From an uncultured Bacteroides sp. (GTDB lineage Bacteria; Bacteroidota; Bacteroidia; Bacteroidales; Bacteroidaceae), in contig CALUFR010000001.1 of NCBI GenBank assembly GCA_944319875.1, positions 1-44,515 on the forward strand: a stretch of DNA of 44,515 nt, written 5' to 3'. Under the pieces are notes generated by a model. It saw nothing but the letters and a program-made list of their open reading frames with translations, searched no databases and had not been told where the DNA came from. The stretch's first letter is position 1, and each line of letters opens with the position of its first letter. A program made the position numbers and the translations under genes. Positions 16,990 through 24,087 of the stretch are shown one piece after another.

Positions 16990-17222
16990 TGCGCACCTCC
17001 TTTCCTCTCTTCGGGCAGGATGAAGCAGCGCATCGTGTCTTGCAGGAAGAGCACTGCGCCAAGCAGTTCCAGCCGCTCCTTCTCGTCGCCCATGTCGTCA
17101 CGGATGATGCCCGTCAGTATCTTTTGCAAGGTGTCCACGTGCATCGAGGCCTGATCCCGCTGTTGCAGGTCATAGATCGTCTCCACCACTTCGGGTGTGA
17201 GGTTCACGTTCGTCTCGCTCAT
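16986..17222 (-). CDS. Small hypothetical protein (78 aa)
   Basis: Seventy-eight residues starting MSETNVNLTPEVVETIYDLQ and ending LPEERKGGAQ. The final Lys-Gly-Gly codons (AAAGGAGGT) double as the SD of the following gene. It overlaps both neighbours by four bases. The helical pattern suggests a small globular protein; I do not recognise a family. Confidence 0.7.
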   Translation of the reverse strand: MSETNVNLTPEVVETIYDLQQRDQASMHVDTLQKILTGIIRDDMGDEKERLELLGAVLFLQDTMRCFILPEERKGGAQ

Positions 17223-17416
17223 CGTGCGCCTCCTTTCTCTTTCTCACGTTTGACATACCGGCACAAATATTCGGACAGCTCCATCAGTTCGCTGAAGGTC
17301 ATCTCTTCGATGCCGCCTTTCAGCGCGTTCGTGTAGACGGAATAGAGCACTTCCTTATATCCTTTGTTACCCGTATCTATAAGCTTGACAACGAAACAGG
17401 TATCATCCCTTCTCAT
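17219..17416 (-). CDS. Small hypothetical protein (65 aa)
   Basis: Sixty-five residues starting MRRDDTCFVVKLIDTGNKGY and ending KREKEKGGAR. The AAAGGAGG that supplies the last codons is the SD of the next gene. ATGA overlaps link it to both sides. No domain recognised. Confidence 0.65.
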   Translation of the reverse strand: MRRDDTCFVVKLIDTGNKGYKEVLYSVYTNALKGGIEEMTFSELMELSEYLCRYVKREKEKGGAR

Positions 17417-17655
17417 CGCTCACCCCCTTTCTTCTTGGCTTGGAACACACAGTACGCCAACGCCAGCACGGCGGGCGGAAAGATGAAAGTGACGCAGAGC
17501 GCACCGATGGCACCTGCGTACCAGGCATCCTGTGCGGTCTTGATTTGGCACTCCTGGGGGAGCACACGGTTGAGTCGGTCACGGAATGTTTTGCTCGCCT
17601 TATTCGTGAGGTGAGCAGGCACGGCGGGCGTGCCCAGGGTTAAGTTTTTGTTCAT
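17413..17655 (-). CDS. Small predicted membrane protein (80 aa)
   Basis: Starts at ATG 17653-17655 (MNKNLTLGTPAVPAHLTNKA) and carries one clear hydrophobic segment near residues 45-68 (GAIGALCVTFIFPPAVLALA), followed by a Lys-rich tail (KKKGGER). A longer frame to 17706 would run through an inverted repeat and is not favoured. A single membrane pass with a basic C-terminus fits inner-membrane insertion. The segment encoding HLTNKASKT is echoed on the other strand at 17818-17844 (CACCTCATTCATAAGGTGAG), giving HLIHKVSKT. Confidence 0.65.
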   Translation of the reverse strand: MNKNLTLGTPAVPAHLTNKASKTFRDRLNRVLPQECQIKTAQDAWYAGAIGALCVTFIFPPAVLALAYCVFQAKKKGGER

Positions 17656-17659
17656 AATA

Positions 17660-17795
17660 CAATGGTTAAGTTTGGCTGTTACAGGCAAGTTCTCGTGCGG
17701 ATACACGAACGGCTGTCTGTTTCCCGAAAGTCGCCAAACTTAACCATTGCATTCAACCCTGTCGAGCTAAATATAATGTGGGAAAAGACAGCCGT
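17660..17795. repeat. Interleaved inverted repeats upstream of the + strand island
   Basis: Arm CAATGGTTAAGTTTGGC (17660-17676) is perfectly repeated in inverse orientation at 17733-17749 (17 bp). A second pair, ACGGCTGTCTGTTTCCC (17709-17725) and GGGAAAAGACAGCCGT (17780-17795), interleaves with the first. A third partial copy, CTAAGTTTGGC, lies near 17918. The gap contains no long reading frame. It is the divergent control region between the small-gene chain and the + strand island. Confidence 0.75.
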
Positions 17796-17843
17796 AAGTT
17801 TCGTATATGATTTGGTCACCTCATTCATAAGGTGAGCAAAACT

Positions 17844-18005
17844 ATGGACATAAAAAAAGCCCAATTTCGTATTGAGCATCTATCCGGGTGCTCGACGGTG
17901 TTGCATGAGCAACAGCTAAGTTTGGCACTGCAAATATGGGGAGAATATTTGGAATGGCAAAGGGATTATTTGTATTTTTGTGGAAAAACTTTCGATTATG
18001 TTTGA
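17844..18005 (+). CDS. Possible small protein upstream of the DUF5678 gene (53 aa)
   Basis: An ATG (17844-17846) preceded by AAGGTGAG opens 53 codons, MDIKKAQFRIEHLSGCSTVL and then HEQQLSLALQIWGEYLEWQR, before TGA at 18003-18005. The stop overlaps the next ATG as ATGTTTGA, the same kind of overlap used between the next two genes. The amino-acid pattern is protein-like, with amphipathic helix. A TATTTTTG box near 17972 inside it could instead be a promoter for the following gene, so this ORF is tentative. Confidence 0.45.
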   Translation: MDIKKAQFRIEHLSGCSTVLHEQQLSLALQIWGEYLEWQRDYLYFCGKTFDYV

Positions 18006-18228
18006 AAAGGAATTGGAAACCTATTACAACAACCTCGACCGCCTGCGCCGTGAGCATCCCCTTGGCGGCTTCGTGGTCATTAAGGGAGATGAAATACTGG
18101 ACGTGTGGCTCAATGATTTTGACGCACTCAAGGAAGGCTTCAAGGCGTGGGGCGACAATGCCCGGTTTATGATCAAGGAACTCTATGAGAAACCCATCCG
18201 CATCGGATTCAAGCTCTATGAAAATTGA
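17998..18228 (+). CDS. DUF5678-like small protein (76 aa)
   Basis: Seventy-six residues, MFEKELETYYNNLDRLRREH at the start, then GFVVIKGDEILDVWLNDFDA and a final IRIGFKLYEN. The middle (a beta hairpin with a G-D-E step, then a helix with DALKEGFKAWGDNARF) matches what I recall as DUF5678, a domain of about 50 residues often found next to a retropepsin-like gene. The ATG of the protease gene overlaps its stop as ATGAAAATTGA. A GTG seven codons earlier (17980) is less likely. Partner of the next gene by context; biochemical role unknown. Confidence 0.7.
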   Translation: MFEKELETYYNNLDRLRREHPLGGFVVIKGDEILDVWLNDFDALKEGFKAWGDNARFMIKELYEKPIRIGFKLYEN

Positions 18229-18646
18229 ACTCATATCAGACCACATGGCCGAGGAAGGCTTGCACATGTACGTTGACATTATGCCACCTCTGGAATTTTT
18301 GCGTGAAAAGGGATTCACCAAGAAAGAGATACCCATGGTACGTGTCCGGGCGCTGATAGACACCGGTGCAAAGACATGTGCCATAGACCGCTCCATCGTC
18401 ACCGCATTAGGTGTCCCGCCTTATAAAAGCACACCTGTCAAGACTCCGCTCTTCACCACGGTGTCCGAAGTTTACCAGCTTATCTACAAGATACCCGGGA
18501 AAGAAGAGTACTTCCCCGTCATCGCCGTAGCCGCCGATCTTAAAGCCGACGACTGCAAGGCGCTTATCGGGCGCGACTTTCTGCAATATTGCCGCCTCAC
18601 CTATGATGGAGCGGAAGAAACTGGCACGTTGGAAATACTGAAATAA
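18218..18646 (+). CDS. Retropepsin-like aspartic protease (142 aa)
   Basis: Starts at the ATG overlapping the previous stop. Residues about 40-60 give VRALIDTGAKTCAIDRSIV, which has the retropepsin catalytic D-T-G-A motif, with one active-site Asp expected per monomer and dimerisation for activity. IGRDFLQYCRLTY near the C-terminus corresponds to the conserved flank around the second strand. Length (142) is close to bacterial retropepsin-like proteins. With the DUF5678-like gene it forms a two-gene unit on the strand opposite to the phage genes, ended by a shared hairpin at 18645-18678. Why a phage carries this pair is not clear. Confidence 0.8.
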   Translation: MKIELISDHMAEEGLHMYVDIMPPLEFLREKGFTKKEIPMVRVRALIDTGAKTCAIDRSIVTALGVPPYKSTPVKTPLFTTVSEVYQLIYKIPGKEEYFPVIAVAADLKADDCKALIGRDFLQYCRLTYDGAEETGTLEILK

Positions 18647-18678
18647 AAAAGGCGGGAGAATGTTCCCGCATTTTCTTA
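18645..18678. terminator. Bidirectional terminator between convergent genes
   Basis: GCGGGA-GAATGT-TCCCGC (18652-18669) is flanked by an A run on the left and a T-rich run on the right, so it can stop transcription from both the retropepsin gene and the secreted-protein gene. Confidence 0.75.
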
Positions 18679-18679
18679 T

Positions 18680-19159
18680 TTATTGGTAGATGTCATCGGT
18701 GATGACTCTCCGTTTTTTCTTTTTAGGCTTTTCCGGTTCTTCGGCCTCTGTCTCCAACTCTTCGGCCTGTTCTTCCGCCTCCTTGTATTGCTTCTTCGTG
18801 GTAAATCCTTCCATTATCTCTTCATCGCTGGAAACCTCTTTGCTCAGCAGCCAGTGGTACACGTTCTGTTGGTTGGTGGTGACCACATACGCCTGCTCGA
18901 ACTCCCAACCGAGGCGCCCCATATAGTTCATCGCGTCCACCATAGAGTTGAACTTTATCTTCTCCCCGTTCTCATCCACGAGGTAATGGTCCAATTCCTG
19001 CCTCCAAATACTGGTCGCCTGTCCGAAGTCAATAGACACATTCACTTTCGTACTGAATATTTTCCCCTGCCCCAAGAGTTCACAGTACACTTTATGCTTC
19101 TCCTGCCCCATCACGCTCACGCTGATCAACATCAGCAATAAAAACATACATTTCTTCAT
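18680..19159 (-). CDS. Secreted protein of unknown function (159 aa)
   Basis: A signal peptide of about 18 residues (MKKCMFLLLMLISVSVMG) with a plausible signal peptidase I site before QEKHKVY. The mature part has KFNSMVDAMNYMGRLGWEFE, then SKEVSSDEEIMEGFTTKKQY and a strongly charged tail ending PKKKKRRVITDDIYQ. It resembles a family I recall from Bacteroides mobile elements, but I cannot name it. It is expected to be periplasmic or outer-membrane-associated. Promoter-like TTGTC and CATCTTTG lie upstream (near 19185-19215). A cargo gene that changes the lysogen surface is one possibility. Confidence 0.75.
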   Translation of the reverse strand: MKKCMFLLLMLISVSVMGQEKHKVYCELLGQGKIFSTKVNVSIDFGQATSIWRQELDHYLVDENGEKIKFNSMVDAMNYMGRLGWEFEQAYVVTTNQQNVYHWLLSKEVSSDEEIMEGFTTKKQYKEAEEQAEELETEAEEPEKPKKKKRRVITDDIYQ

Positions 19160-19251
19160 ATTACCATTTATTTAGATATTGATGCGCAAAGATGGGAATA
19201 AATTATGAAAAGACAAGCAATATCTACTAACAAGTGAAGAAATGTCAGTTT

Positions 19252-19518
19252 TTAGTACGTCTGCTTAATAGCCTTGCAGACGAACTTCGACAGGTTGCGG
19301 GGCTGCTTCCGTTCGATGATCCGCCAGGCTTCTTCGTCGAACGTGATGCTCGCCCTGCGGGTGTCGTTCGGGCGTTGCAGGGTGACGCCCGCTTTCTCCA
19401 GAATGCGGTAGACGGATTGGGAAGAACCGATACCGGTCCGCTTCATGATTTCCCTGATGCTGCATTCACCTTCTTTGTAGAGAGCGATGCACTGCTGTTT
19501 CTGCTGTTCTGTAATCAT
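19252..19518 (-). CDS. HTH DNA-binding protein (88 aa)
   Basis: Eighty-eight residues starting MITEQQKQQCIALYKEGECS. The first half is a Hin-like helix-turn-helix (EIMKRTGIGSSQSVYRILEK), and the second half has RASITFDEEAWRIIERKQPR, similar to ribbon or CopG-type ends. The ATG at 19516-19518 overlaps the stop of the ParB-like gene as ATGA. It is a possible regulator, or an accessory DNA-binding partner of the genes upstream. It is the last gene of the accessory operon. Confidence 0.75.
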   Translation of the reverse strand: MITEQQKQQCIALYKEGECSIREIMKRTGIGSSQSVYRILEKAGVTLQRPNDTRRASITFDEEAWRIIERKQPRNLSKFVCKAIKQTY

Positions 19519-20114
19519 ATCCAACTTTTTGAGAATTCTTCGTTCTTGAATGCTTCCGCCAATCCCGTAATCTGTTTCAGGCGCAACACTTCGTCCGCGT
19601 CCATGCCCAGCTCCATGCCGATGCGGGCGTTCGTCCAGTTGTGCTTCTTCAGCATCGTCACCAGTTTGGCGGAAAGTTCTACCTGGTGTGTGCCTCGCGC
19701 CATGTTATGCCGCACGGTGGCCGTGATGCGGTCTTCGAGCGACTTGTTCAGCCTCGATACCGGCACATAGCCGTGCAGACTATCGTTGATCTGCTTGTCG
19801 TGTTGGATGACGGTCGTGCGGTGGAAACCGTCAACCACCGTGTAGGGGTGCTTCTTGTCTTCCGGCGTGTCACAGACCACGACCGGCATCGTCACACCGT
19901 CCTTCTTGATGGACAGCTTTAGCAGCTTCATCTCCGGCGGTGCCACGTGGTTCGGGTTGTAGTCGTTGCCGATGACCTTGTCTGCCGGCACCAGCTGTAC
20001 GTTCAGTGACGGGTGGTTGACGCCCAGCCAGTCATACAGTTCTTGCGTCACTTGGTTGAATATTTTCACCTTTTCATCGAAAGGCAGGTCTTGTTTGGTT
20101 ATCTCTTCTATCAT
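19515..20114 (-). CDS. ParB-fold protein, IbrB-like (199 aa)
   Basis: Starts MIEEITKQDLPFDEKVKIFN at an ATG overlapping the stop of the upstream gene (ATGA). Residues 50-110 carry the ParB/sulfiredoxin-type N domain, with LVPADKVIGNDYNPNHVAPP and the box TVVDGFHRTT. A C-terminal helical part has NARIGMELGMDADEVLRLKQ. ParB-type proteins of this kind form a pair with IbrA-type PAPS-reductase-like (DUF3440) proteins in E. coli and many mobile elements. Here the gene directly upstream retains the IbrA C-terminus, which supports IbrB-like identity. Role in this pair is not known to me. Confidence 0.8.
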   Translation of the reverse strand: MIEEITKQDLPFDEKVKIFNQVTQELYDWLGVNHPSLNVQLVPADKVIGNDYNPNHVAPPEMKLLKLSIKKDGVTMPVVVCDTPEDKKHPYTVVDGFHRTTVIQHDKQINDSLHGYVPVSRLNKSLEDRITATVRHNMARGTHQVELSAKLVTMLKKHNWTNARIGMELGMDADEVLRLKQITGLAEAFKNEEFSKSWI

Positions 20115-20944
20115 AATTCGTTGGTATATCTGGTTATCATTTCCACTTGTTTCTCCAGTTCTCTCTTCGTCTGTGCGAACGACAGACCTTTGCACCAGTA
20201 GTCGTTTTTCAGCAGCACCTTGCAGATGCGCCGCCAGCTGGGCACCTTACGCTTCGCTTCGTCGCGCATGTCGGCATAGTCCGGGATGGACGTCACGCCC
20301 TCTTTCTCCCACCACGCCAGGAACTTCTTTATCTTGGCGGTGTAATGCTCCGCCAGGTAGGGCGGCATGGTCTGAAGCAGGAACTTGGCATAGCTCTCGT
20401 AGGTGTGACCTTCGGGCAGGTTCACCTTGTAGTTGCCCAAGGTCGTGCGGTCGTTCTCGGTGTAGCGGTTGCCGCTGGGGTGGTTGTGTATCACGGCAAA
20501 CTGTGTTGCACTGACTTCTACCAATTTCCTCATGATGATGCGGACATCTACGGAAGTCTGGTCGATGGAGCCTGTACTGATGCGTATCGGCTTCATGGCG
20601 CCACCGCCATGACTGAGCGGAAGCAACCAAAATTCCTCTATTTCCAAGTCCGTTAACAATGGCCGCATGATACGGGCTATATCTTCACTGGTGCGGATGC
20701 ACTTCGAACGGCTGCGGCCTATCTCTCTGCGCTTGTATAGCTCCACTGCTGCCGCTGCGATGCGTCTGTGCTTCGGTGTCAGGGAGTTGTAGAGTCGTTC
20801 CATACTGTAGTTCCACTCCCACTCCTCCGCCACTTGGTCGGGGTTATCGGTCAGCTCTGCAATCAGTTCTTTGTTGGTGCGGTCTCTGTAGTCGTTCTCA
20901 AACAGTGATAACTGCACACCTGCATTTTTGTTTGTTCTTTTCAT
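20111..20944 (-). CDS. RadC-like / IbrA C-terminus chimera (277 aa)
   Basis: Residues 1-155 resemble a RadC-type MPN domain, with TSEDIARIMRPLLTDLEIEE, the step STGSIDQTSVDVRI and the box HNHPSGNRYTEND, close to the JAMM-type HNHPSG...D of RadC. From about residue 165 the sequence changes to the end of IbrA-type DUF3440 proteins: NLPEGHTYESYAKFLLQTMP and then KVPSWRRICKVLLKNDYWCK and GLSFAQTKRE. No PAPS-reductase P-loop (SGGKDS) is present. The N-terminus has NAGVQLSLFEND with a beta-clamp motif (QLSLF). It precedes the ParB-like gene with ATGA overlap. A natural fusion or a deletion between two genes could explain it. Confidence 0.8.
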   Translation of the reverse strand: MKRTNKNAGVQLSLFENDYRDRTNKELIAELTDNPDQVAEEWEWNYSMERLYNSLTPKHRRIAAAAVELYKRREIGRSRSKCIRTSEDIARIMRPLLTDLEIEEFWLLPLSHGGGAMKPIRISTGSIDQTSVDVRIIMRKLVEVSATQFAVIHNHPSGNRYTENDRTTLGNYKVNLPEGHTYESYAKFLLQTMPPYLAEHYTAKIKKFLAWWEKEGVTSIPDYADMRDEAKRKVPSWRRICKVLLKNDYWCKGLSFAQTKRELEKQVEMITRYTNEL

Positions 20945-20956
20945 CTGTCTATTCTA

Positions 20957-21523
20957 TTAATTGTTATATCCGCATATTGTTTTACCCAAGAAGTAGCCGC
21001 CAAGCACTTCCGCTCCCATCTTTTCAAGCTCGCAAGCAAAGCGGGCGTATGTGTGTCCTTGGGTCAGTACGTCGTCAAAAACAAGCACCTTTTTCCCGTT
21101 GAAAAAACGCTTATTCAGCGTGATTACTTCCACCGATTGCAACCGCTTGGATGTCCGTGTCTCGTGGATGGCCAGCCGTTCACCCTCTATCTTCACGCCT
21201 TTGTTGCCGTTCTTGCAGCCTGTCAGCCGTGCGACTTCTTCGGCAAACACTTTGTAGCGTGTTTCCGTCTTGGCGGCTGAGCTTGCAGGGATGCAGACCA
21301 ACGTCACGTTTTCTACTTCTGCGCCAAACTGTTCACGCATTCTCTTTGCTACAAGTTCCGCTACTTTCACGCTGCGTTTTCCGTCCTTGAAGTCCCATAT
21401 CATCTTTCTAACTGCCCACTCTCGTTTGTTCGCTTCGTATTTTGTCGGCAAATAATCGAAAAAGCTAACCATGAATTTTGACCACTGTTTTTTCCAAGTT
21501 TCGGGGATGTTCTTCGTTTTCAT
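20957..21523 (-). CDS. Phosphoribosyltransferase-domain protein (188 aa)
   Basis: A 188-residue protein with the PRPP-binding loop VLVFDDVLTQGHTYARFACE near 150-168 (D-D-x-x-T-x-G), and IPASSAAKTETRYKVFAEEV earlier, like the ComF family of phosphoribosyltransferase-domain proteins. The N-terminal 45 residues (MKTKNIPETWKKQWSKFMVS) are helical and basic. The substrate is unknown. It starts the accessory operon of four genes (PRTase, RadC/IbrA chimera, ParB-like, HTH). The ATG (21521-21523) overlaps the stop of a reading frame extending into the gene-poor island. PRPP-linked genes with ParB-like partners may handle nucleotides, but this is speculation. Confidence 0.85.
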   Translation of the reverse strand: MKTKNIPETWKKQWSKFMVSFFDYLPTKYEANKREWAVRKMIWDFKDGKRSVKVAELVAKRMREQFGAEVENVTLVCIPASSAAKTETRYKVFAEEVARLTGCKNGNKGVKIEGERLAIHETRTSKRLQSVEVITLNKRFFNGKKVLVFDDVLTQGHTYARFACELEKMGAEVLGGYFLGKTICGYNN

Positions 21524-21798
21524 ATCGCTATCTGTTTAATTGTTAATTTATTCTTGAACCTGGAGCCGTCGGGTGTGAGCCTTTTAAACTCTCCGTTTCC
21601 CGGAACGACTTTTTTTATTCCGTCGCCTATCGCGCGCGGTATGTTTCGCCTTTTGATGCCGCCACACAAAGGCAAGGAGGATGGCTTTCGGCAAGGCTTC
21701 CGCCAAAACCGCAGGCTCTGAATACGACTCGTAGAGTGGAGATTTTTTTGCCGGAACAGCGCCCGGCCTTGCATGCCAGACCCTTGCAATACCTTTGT

Positions 21799-21806
21799 GG
21801 CTTCAA
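21799..21806 (+). promoter_or_regulatory. Possible + strand promoter box
   Basis: TTGCAATACCTTTGTGG contains TACCTTTG, a match to TAnnTTTG, with TTGC-like sequence about 20 bases upstream. It would drive the 31-codon ORF and end at hairpin 21917-22002. Confidence 0.35.
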
Positions 21807-21873
21807 AAGGCGGACATGCTGCGTCCGACAATGGCATAGGCAAAAAGGAGTGCCGGAAAGAGAAACGGAGATA

Positions 21874-21969
21874 ATGATTAACTTTTACAGAAAGCGGAGA
21901 GCTTTCTACCTTGTAGCGCAAAAAAATCGGGCGAAGCGAACGTCTGTACCCCTGAAGGATGTCGGATAA
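21874..21969 (+). CDS. Possible 31-residue basic peptide
   Basis: ATG (21874-21876) after an SD-like ACGGAGATA opens 31 codons, MINFYRKRRAFYLVAQKNRA ending VPLKDVG. It is Arg/Lys-rich and overlaps the left arm of the long hairpin, and its stop lies in the hairpin loop. It may be a real short peptide, an attenuator-type leader, or an accident of the inverted repeat. Confidence 0.3.
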   Translation: MINFYRKRRAFYLVAQKNRAKRTSVPLKDVG

Positions 21970-22002
21970 CTACAGACGGGCGCTTCGCCCGATTTTTTTG
22001 CG
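21917..22002. terminator. Very long hairpin, probably a bidirectional terminator
   Basis: Arms 21917-21948 and 21971-22002 pair at 30 of 32 positions (the core is ATCGGGCGAAGCG, mismatch AA/GG) around a 22-base loop. The arms end in A7/T7 runs, so each strand gives a stem followed by U residues. Confidence 0.75.
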
Positions 22003-22258
22003 GCCCGCCCGTTCATCAGGCGGTGAGCCTCTGAAATCAGGTTGATTTTTATGTTATAAAACATGCTTAAATCATCGTAAAGCGGTGATTTATCCTTAGA
22101 AAACCCTCCCAACACGCAAGAATTGCGTGTTGCCCACGGAGTTACCCCCGAACCGCGCCGTCGGGAGGTTGCGATTGCAGACGGTCGGACGGCTCGGAAA
22201 TGTGATGAAAAGCCGTTACAAGGTAGCGAAATCCCACCCTGCGCGGGCGCAATCCATG

Positions 22259-22292
22259 AAAAAAGCCCGACTATCCTCACAGACTATCGGGC
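22259..22292 (-). terminator. Terminator after the large terminase gene
   Basis: GCCCGA ... TCGGGC with a 16-base loop is followed by six T on the minus strand. It lies 34 bases after the terminase stop. Confidence 0.8.
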
Positions 22293-22326
22293 TGAGTACC
22301 TTATAAATACAACATGAATGGTAGGT

Positions 22327-24087
22327 CTATAGGTAGGCCGCACTGCTGACCGCACCCTTGCTTTGCCACATGCGGATGACATCAGGACGCAGTACGAAGT
22401 ACTTCAGTGCGTCGGTGAGGTTGGTGCTCTCCTTGGGGAGGCGGTGGGTGGGGAGCTTGTCGCCTGTCTTTTCTTTCACAATCTGCGTGGTGTTGGTGCG
22501 TTCGTCGGTCTTGGCCTTGGTGCGGGTCACTTCCATCTCACTCTTCAGGTTGGGGCAGTTGTGCTGGTCGATGAGCAGGCGGTAGAGCTTAGCTTCGAGA
22601 TGGCCGGGCAGCAAGTCCATAAAGAAGCGGTACTCTAAGTTGCTGCTGATGTTGCCTTGGCCTAAGGACATCAGCTGTACCCGCCATCCGGTGGACTTGC
22701 CTTCAGCATCTACTTCAATGGCCTTCTTTATCTGCGTGGCCATGTCTGTATTGACACGCTTGTAGTTGTTCATGCTTCTGTCGTAGTAGAGCTTCAGCAG
22801 CTTACGTCGGTGGGGCTTGAAGTAGAGCAGGAACTTATCAGCCAGGTCCCGCACGTTCTGCGGGGGCAGGGTGTAGAGTTCTTTGAGGATGCGCATCTCC
22901 CGGCCTTTCTGTTGGCCAAAGACCATACTGAGCATGTTGCCCGCATCCATGCCCGCCTCTAATGGGCGGCCCGGGTCGAGGTAACGAAGTACGGTGCAGT
23001 CCTGTTCCCACCCGAAAGGATGCTGCTCGATGACGTCGTTCAGGAAGCCGTCGGCATAGAAGTTCTTCATCGACAGGTTGCAGTAGAACATCTGGGCGGC
23101 TTCGAGCTTAGGAATGACCGAGAGAATGTTGCAGGATGCGCCTTCCAGTCCTTCGGCAAACTCGTCGTTAAACCATTCTTCGCCCAGAATGTCCACGTTG
23201 ACATAGGACGAGGAAATGAAGAAGAACGACACGCCGCGGCGTGCCTTGATCCATCGCTGCTCCCACCGCTTCATGGTGCGCTTGGCGAGCAGCATCAGCC
23301 GCTCGACTTCAGCCACCCGAGTGCGCAATTCGGGGCGAAGCCGTGCATCCGCCTTCAGCCGTTCGTACTGCTGCAGGCGGGAGACGTATTCGCGTTTGGT
23401 ATCGTTGTAGACGAAGCCGGCACGCAGGGCAAGCAGGATGCGCTGCTTGTCGTTCTGCTTGGCCAGCTTCAGGATCCAGTCGTATTCTCCCAAGTGGTTG
23501 GGGTTGGGCATGTCGGTGGTGAGGGTACGGCTGCGATACCAGACGGAATCACCGTACTTGACGCGGAAGCCACGGACGGCCTTCAGCAAGTTGGTGAACT
23601 TCTCTTCGGGGAAATACTTCACCTCGTCGCCGAACACCCCTACATAGGAACGACCGGCACCGATGGCGGCCCGGTCCAGGGAGATGAAGGTGAAGTTGAA
23701 GCCGGTGTAGAACACCATCGTGTTCTTCCAGTCCGTGCAGACGTTGTACATGCGCTGCCGCCACTCTTTCGGTGGTTCCTGGTTGATGACGTAGTGCGTG
23801 TCGGGCATCCAACCCAGCAGCGAGAGACCGTCGATGAGCGAGGGAATGACGTTCTTGTGCAAGTCGCTGTACGTGTCCGCCACCCACGCGAAGGGTGCGC
23901 CCGGACAGTCGTGCGCGACTTCCTGCACCCGTTCGGCCAGCACCTGCACCGTCTTGGCCGAGGCACGCCCCGCAATCCAGTAGAGCGACCACGGCTGCAT
24001 CACGGCGATGAGCTGTGCCATCCAGTTGGCGTAGCGCACTTCGACGCCCGCCTCATTCGAAATGTTGAGTTTTCTCTTGCGTGTCAT
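22327..24087 (-). CDS. Terminase large subunit (586 aa)
   Basis: A 586-residue protein with an ATPase domain: WIAGRASAKTVQVLAERVQE near 37-57 is the Walker A-like loop, and VGVFGDEVKYFPEEKF near 165 has the Walker B GDE. The nuclease half has YLDPGRPLEAGMDAGN with a catalytic Asp and LLKLYYDRSMNNYKR with another. Terminases cut and translocate phage DNA into the prohead. The start is the ATG at 24085-24087, 35 bases inside the previous gene; a TTG at 24108 is less likely. Length is standard for this group. It ends the head-genes operon. Confidence 0.9.
   Translation of the reverse strand: MTRKRKLNISNEAGVEVRYANWMAQLIAVMQPWSLYWIAGRASAKTVQVLAERVQEVAHDCPGAPFAWVADTYSDLHKNVIPSLIDGLSLLGWMPDTHYVINQEPPKEWRQRMYNVCTDWKNTMVFYTGFNFTFISLDRAAIGAGRSYVGVFGDEVKYFPEEKFTNLLKAVRGFRVKYGDSVWYRSRTLTTDMPNPNHLGEYDWILKLAKQNDKQRILLALRAGFVYNDTKREYVSRLQQYERLKADARLRPELRTRVAEVERLMLLAKRTMKRWEQRWIKARRGVSFFFISSSYVNVDILGEEWFNDEFAEGLEGASCNILSVIPKLEAAQMFYCNLSMKNFYADGFLNDVIEQHPFGWEQDCTVLRYLDPGRPLEAGMDAGNMLSMVFGQQKGREMRILKELYTLPPQNVRDLADKFLLYFKPHRRKLLKLYYDRSMNNYKRVNTDMATQIKKAIEVDAEGKSTGWRVQLMSLGQGNISSNLEYRFFMDLLPGHLEAKLYRLLIDQHNCPNLKSEMEVTRTKAKTDERTNTTQIVKEKTGDKLPTHRLPKESTNLTDALKYFVLRPDVIRMWQSKGAVSSAAYL

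Larger units (their letters stand above)
21540..22326. other. Gene-poor island with strong secondary structure
   Basis: About 790 bases between the phosphoribosyltransferase gene and the terminase gene. It contains a TACCTTTG box near 21799-21806, a 31-codon ORF, a 32-nt-arm hairpin (21917-22002), a perfect palindrome with 10-bp arms (22111-22133), an inverted 10-bp pair CTACCTTGTA / TACAAGGTAG (21906-21915 and 22217-22226) and the terminase terminator. No long protein-like frame was found. It may be a small cargo or remnant. Confidence 0.7.

Noticed and set aside
17842-18402. 186-aa minus-strand frame opposite the DUF5678/retropepsin genes
   Set aside because: The + strand carries the DTGA motif, SD-like signals and overlapping stop/start pairs; the minus frame is a shadow.
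21520-21921. 133-aa minus-strand frame upstream of the PRTase gene
   Set aside because: Composition is not protein-like in its first 80 residues and it opposes the long hairpin. Its ATGA overlap with the PRTase start may be the remnant of a lost gene, which is noted in the island finding.
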